A stretch of DNA of 8,752 nt. It comes from Acetobacteraceae bacterium. Its GTDB lineage: Bacteria > Pseudomonadota > Alphaproteobacteria > Acetobacterales > Acetobacteraceae. The position numbers and the translations under genes are program-made. The notes below the pieces were generated by a model. The model did no database searches and was not told the DNA's origin. It saw only the letters and a program-made list of their open reading frames with translations. The stretch lies in the NCBI GenBank assembly GCA_947462945.1, contig CANHTE010000035.1, forward strand, positions 1 through 8,752. The letters are read 5' to 3'. Below, piece after piece: positions 6,227 to 8,752 of this stretch (its first letter is position 1; each line of letters begins with the position of its first letter).

Positions 6227-6451
6227 GGATGGAGGCCGGGGCGGCGATGCCACAGGCGTCGTCGGCGCCCTGCGCTTCTTCGTTGCGCCCGCATTCTGGC
6301 CTTCCGGCACTTGCCCGCCCCCCCTTTGGCCCCGCTGCTGGCAAGACGGGACGGCCCGCTCAGGCAAGCCCCAAATCCAGGAACCGGCACCTCTCGGCTT
6401 GACGGCGGGGCCCTTGCGGGCTGGGCTTGGGCCAAACGGGGACACGCCAGC
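6227..6451. other. 225-bp spacer before the monooxygenase, no gene seen
   Basis: The monooxygenase frame is open through this stretch back to 6143, but the translated sequence is arginine- and proline-rich, shows no family motif and would overlap the FKBP gene. A second short frame (6196-6402) looks equally spurious. TTGACG at 6399-6404 resembles a -35 box, but no convincing -10 box sits at the right distance, so I do not call a promoter. The true promoter of the monooxygenase gene is probably somewhere in this spacer. Confidence 0.4.
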
Positions 6452-8152
6452 ATGAACGCCATGGACCACACCGCCAGTGCCACCGCCTGGCTCGGCGGTT
6501 TTGAAGCAGCCCTGGCGGCGGGCGATGTGAGCGCCTGTTTCCAGCCGGAGGGCCATTGGCGGGACATTCTGGCCTTCACCTGGGAACTCCGCACCACCTC
6601 GGGCGCTTCCGCCATTGCCCTGGCGCTGCGCGGCGCGCGGGCAAAAAACTTCCGGCTGGACCCCGCCCGCTCGCCCCCGCGCCGCGTGCAGCGGGCCGGC
6701 GTGGATTGCCTGGAGGTGATCTTCGTCTTTGATGCCGAGCATGGCGAGGGCCATGCCGTGGCCCGCCTGGTGGATGGCCGCGCCTGGACGCTGCTGACGG
6801 CGCTGGGCGCAATGGCGGGCCAGGGGCAGGTGGAAATGCCCGATTACTCGCGCGAATTCGGCGGCGAGAATTGGCTCGACAAGCGCAACCGCGCCCGCGC
6901 CTATGCGGATCATGACCCCGCGGTGCTGGTGGTGGGTGGCGGCCAAGCAGGCCTCTCCATCGCGGCACGGCTGGGCCAGATGGGGGTGGATACGCTGATC
7001 GTGGATCGCGCCGCGCGCGTGGGCGATAATTGGCGCAAGCGCTATCACGCGCTGACGCTGCATAACGAAACCTCGGTCAATCATCTGCCCTATCTGCCCT
7101 TCCCCAAGACCTGGCCGGTCTTCATCCCCAAGGACAAGCTGGCCAACTGGTTCGAGTTCTATGTCGAGGCGATGGAGCTGAACTTCTGGACCGGCACGGA
7201 GCTGGTCTCGGGCCATCGTGAAGACGATGCCTGGGTGGTCACACTCAGGCGCGGCGATGGCAGTCTGCGGGTGATGCGGCCGCGCCATATCGTGTTTGCC
7301 ACCGGCGTCAGCAGCATCCCCATCAAGCCGCGCCTGCCGGGGCTGGCGGATTTTGGCGGCACGGTGCTGCATTCGGGCGCCTATTCGAACGGGCATGCCT
7401 GGAAGGGCAAGCGGGCGCTGGTGCTGGGCACCGGCAATTCCGGCCATGACGTGGCGCAGGACCTGCACGCCAGCGGCGCGCAGGTCCGCATGATCCAGCG
7501 CAGCCCCACCTATATCGTCAGCCTGGCCGAGGCGCAGCGCGTCTATTCCATCTATACCGAAGGCCTGCCCATCGAGGATTGCGACCTTCTCGCCACCTCC
7601 ATGCCCTACCCCGTGCTGTGTGACGCCTATCGGCGGGCCACCACCCATTCCCGCAAGCTGGACCAACCGCTGCTGGATGCACTGGCCGCATCGGGCTTCC
7701 GGCTGGATAATGACGAGGGCTCGATGGGCTTCCAGATGAAGTATCTGGAGCGCGGCGGCGGCTATTACTTCAATGTCGGCTGCTCAGACCTGATCGCGCA
7801 GGGCGAAATCGGCCTGGTGCAATATGCCGATCTGGACCGCTTCGTGGCCGAGGGCGTGCGGCTGCGCGATGGCAGCGTGATCCCGGCGGAGCTTCTGGTG
7901 CTCGCCACCGGCTATAAGAACCAGCAGGAGACGGCGCGCGCCTATCTGGGTGAGGAGGTGGCCGAAAAGATCGGCCCGGTCTGGGGCTTCGATGCAGGTG
8001 GCGAATTGCGCAACATGTGGCGGCCCACCGCGCAGGAAGGCCTGTGGTTCACCGCCGGCAGCCTCGCGCAATGCCGAATCTATTCAAAATTCCTGGCGAT
8101 GCAGATCAAGGCGCGCGAGGCGGGGCTGCTTACCACTCCCGCCGCAGGCTGA
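6452..8152 (+). CDS. NAD(P)/FAD-dependent flavin monooxygenase with N-terminal NTF2-like domain
   Basis: A 566-aa, probably cytoplasmic, two-part protein. Residues about 8-125 resemble an NTF2/SnoaL-like alpha+beta domain (TAWLGGFEAALAAGDV at 11; WRDILAFTWELRT at 36). Residues about 155-560 are a class B flavoprotein monooxygenase: FAD-binding GGGQAG (162-167) after the strand AVLVV, the FMO signature FxGxxxHxxxY (FGGTVLHSGAY, 301-311), NADPH-binding GTGNSG (326-331) and LATGY (484-488). These resemble YUCCA-type and bacterial FMO-like enzymes, which use NADPH and O2 to oxygenate a small substrate. The substrate cannot be read from sequence. The signature ends in Y, unlike the W of classical Baeyer-Villiger enzymes. 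ATG 6452 is preferred although its SD is weak (GGGGA, 6438-6442); an upstream extension to 6143 would overlap the FKBP gene. The 3' end overlaps the minus-strand gene by 23 bp. Confidence 0.92.
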   Translation: MNAMDHTASATAWLGGFEAALAAGDVSACFQPEGHWRDILAFTWELRTTSGASAIALALRGARAKNFRLDPARSPPRRVQRAGVDCLEVIFVFDAEHGEGHAVARLVDGRAWTLLTALGAMAGQGQVEMPDYSREFGGENWLDKRNRARAYADHDPAVLVVGGGQAGLSIAARLGQMGVDTLIVDRAARVGDNWRKRYHALTLHNETSVNHLPYLPFPKTWPVFIPKDKLANWFEFYVEAMELNFWTGTELVSGHREDDAWVVTLRRGDGSLRVMRPRHIVFATGVSSIPIKPRLPGLADFGGTVLHSGAYSNGHAWKGKRALVLGTGNSGHDVAQDLHASGAQVRMIQRSPTYIVSLAEAQRVYSIYTEGLPIEDCDLLATSMPYPVLCDAYRRATTHSRKLDQPLLDALAASGFRLDNDEGSMGFQMKYLERGGGYYFNVGCSDLIAQGEIGLVQYADLDRFVAEGVRLRDGSVIPAELLVLATGYKNQQETARAYLGEEVAEKIGPVWGFDAGGELRNMWRPTAQEGLWFTAGSLAQCRIYSKFLAMQIKAREAGLLTTPAAG

Positions 8153-8396
8153 GGACGATCTCATTGGTGCCCTCCACCAGGCTATGGGTCACGCGGTCCA
8201 CGACATAAGTGCCATTATGCTGTGGGTTGATGGTGTGGGTATTGGCGACGGACATGCTCTTGTGGTCCAGGATATCCACATGCTCGCCCACGCGCGGAAT
8301 GGTGAGGAATTGCAGCTGGCCCTCGGAGAATTGGCCGCCGCCTTCCATGCGCGTTGCGTAGTTGTGGCCGGAAAACCGGTACAGCACCTTGAACAC
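8130..8396 (-). CDS. Small conserved-looking protein of unknown function
   Basis: An 88-aa protein on the minus strand, starting with GTG at 8396-8394 and ending with TAA at 8132-8130. I do not recognise a named family. The gene looks real: an SD (GGAGGG, complement of 8403-8408) lies 6 nt before the start, codons mostly end in G or C, and the protein is well mixed in composition. It has no signal peptide, membrane segment or cysteine. Landmarks are FSEGQLQFLTIPRVGEHVDI (23-42) and YVVDRVTHSLVEGTNEIVLS (64-83). The alternating hydrophobic pattern suggests a small beta-rich fold. The segment PRVGEHV...YVVDRVTHSL is reminiscent of short alphaproteobacterial hypothetical proteins with a PRVGE...V.H pattern, but that is from memory. 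It converges on the monooxygenase gene, sharing 23 bp, and diverges from the flavin reductase gene. Confidence 0.75.
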   Translation of the reverse strand: MFKVLYRFSGHNYATRMEGGGQFSEGQLQFLTIPRVGEHVDILDHKSMSVANTHTINPQHNGTYVVDRVTHSLVEGTNEIVLSLRREW

Positions 8397-8402
8397 GAGA
8401 GA

Positions 8403-8427
8403 CCCTCCAGGCCCTTGCAGGGGGCCT
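8403..8427 (-). promoter_or_regulatory. Shine-Dalgarno with an adjoining stem-loop in the leader of the small minus-strand gene
   Basis: On the minus strand GGAGGG (complement of 8403-8408) lies 6 nt before the GTG start. Immediately 5' of it is a 6-bp stem, AGGCCC/GGGCCT (8409-8414 with 8422-8427), with a 7-nt loop. The stem abuts the SD without including it, so it could influence ribosome access; that is inference. Confidence 0.5.
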
Positions 8428-8559
8428 TACATCACATGGCTAACGCGGATACGCGCCCCCGGTTGGCGCGAGAGTTCAGATGGCGTCGAAACCCGGCGGA
8501 GGCAAGCGGCTTCCCCCCAGCGGCACCGCGCGACAAGATAACATTTTGGGAGGCTTGCC
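8428..8559. promoter_or_regulatory. Divergent intergenic region, presumed promoters for both flanking genes
   Basis: The region lies between the leader of the minus-strand gene and the flavin reductase gene, so promoters for both directions should lie here. An A/T-rich patch at 8534-8547 (CAAGATAACATTTT) stands out in otherwise very GC-rich DNA and contains GATAAC, a 4-of-6 match to a -10 box. I see no convincing -35 box at 16-18 bp. The exact promoters are not resolved. Confidence 0.35.
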
Positions 8560-8752
8560 ATGTTCTACGAACCCCGCCTGGGCCACGGCCTGCCGCATGA
8601 CCCCTTCAAGGCCATTGTGGCGCCGCGGCCGATCGGTTGGATTTCCACGCTGGATGCACAGGGCCGGGCGAATCTGGCGCCCTACAGCTTCTTCAACGGC
8701 ATCCATTCCCGCCCGCCCATGCTGTGCTTCACCAGCGAGACGATGAAGCACA
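8560..8752 (+). CDS. Flavin reductase family protein, N-terminal part (runs off the window)
   Basis: Sixty-four codons are visible, with no stop before the window ends. ATG 8560 is supported by GGGAGG (8548-8553), 6 nt upstream. The protein begins MFYEPRLGHGLPHDPFKAIV and continues with APRPIGWISTLD (residues 21-32), GRANLAPYSFFNGI (35-48) and RPPMLCF (51-57). This is the FMN-binding beginning of the flavin reductase-like (DIM6/NTAB) split-barrel family: the APRPIGWIST strand and the NLAPYSFFN segment normally contact FMN. Such proteins bind FMN and in many cases reduce it with NAD(P)H, but family members vary and some are not reductases. The visible part does not decide. Typical members are about 200 aa, so roughly two thirds is missing. 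Whether it serves the nearby monooxygenase is unknown; class B enzymes generally reduce their own FAD and do not need a partner. Confidence 0.9.
   Translation, partial: MFYEPRLGHGLPHDPFKAIVAPRPIGWISTLDAQGRANLAPYSFFNGIHSRPPMLCFTSETMKH

Noticed and set aside
6399..6427. TTGACG as a -35 box for the monooxygenase gene
   Set aside because: The matching -10 position reads TGGGCT, which does not resemble a -10 box; a single hexamer is expected by chance.
6143..6451. 103-codon in-frame extension of the monooxygenase gene
   Set aside because: It would overlap the FKBP gene, contains arginine/proline-rich sequence unlike any domain and has no SD; ATG 6452 gives a sensible N-terminus.
5855..7666. 603-aa open frame on the minus strand across the FKBP and monooxygenase genes
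   Set aside because: It covers two firmly identified plus-strand genes and their spacer, and its H-, G-, A- and R-rich translation lacks any motif. It is a shadow frame.

Overview
The window is high-GC DNA with strong G/C bias at third codon positions. Gene content and intergenic style fit an alphaproteobacterium, most likely of the Acetobacteraceae (Roseomonas-like). This placement is an inference from protein families and from the GC-rich palindromic spacers; no rRNA or other phylogenetic marker is present.

Layout. Positions 1-45 hold the last codons of an upstream gene. Positions 41-192 are a run of five back-to-back hairpins that ends one base before the next start codon. Two large membrane-protein genes follow: 194-2875 (893 aa; BatA-like N-terminus, degenerate vWA and GATase-like regions, C-terminal DUF4159) and 3099-5189 (696 aa; same architecture without DUF4159, but with an intact DxSxS motif). 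Their 223-bp spacer holds hairpins and a diverged 53-bp tandem duplication whose second copy supplies the Shine-Dalgarno (SD) of the second gene. Next come a small exported protein with a TTG start (5298-5765; resembles a group often labelled 'peptidase S1' but has no catalytic triad), a 114-aa FKBP-type prolyl isomerase (5842-6186), and a 566-aa flavin monooxygenase with an NTF2-like N-terminal domain (6452-8152). A small unrecognised gene lies on the minus strand (8130-8396) and overlaps the monooxygenase tail to tail by 23 bp. After a 163-bp spacer a flavin-reductase-family gene starts at 8560 and runs off the edge.

How the genes fit together. The two large proteins belong to the MoxR ATPase / DUF58 / vWA membrane-protein module; the upstream fragment is probably the DUF58 partner. 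Both appear to present large periplasmic domains. The next genes look like separate units, each with its own SD and bordered by stem-loops. The monooxygenase and flavin reductase both use flavin chemistry, but nothing here shows that they act together.

No tRNA, rRNA, CRISPR array, insertion sequence or phage gene was seen. I found no clear new multi-gene system. The points most worth checking are the hairpin array, the paired MIDAS-plus/MIDAS-minus membrane proteins, the triad-less exported protein, the NTF2-monooxygenase fusion and the small minus-strand gene.
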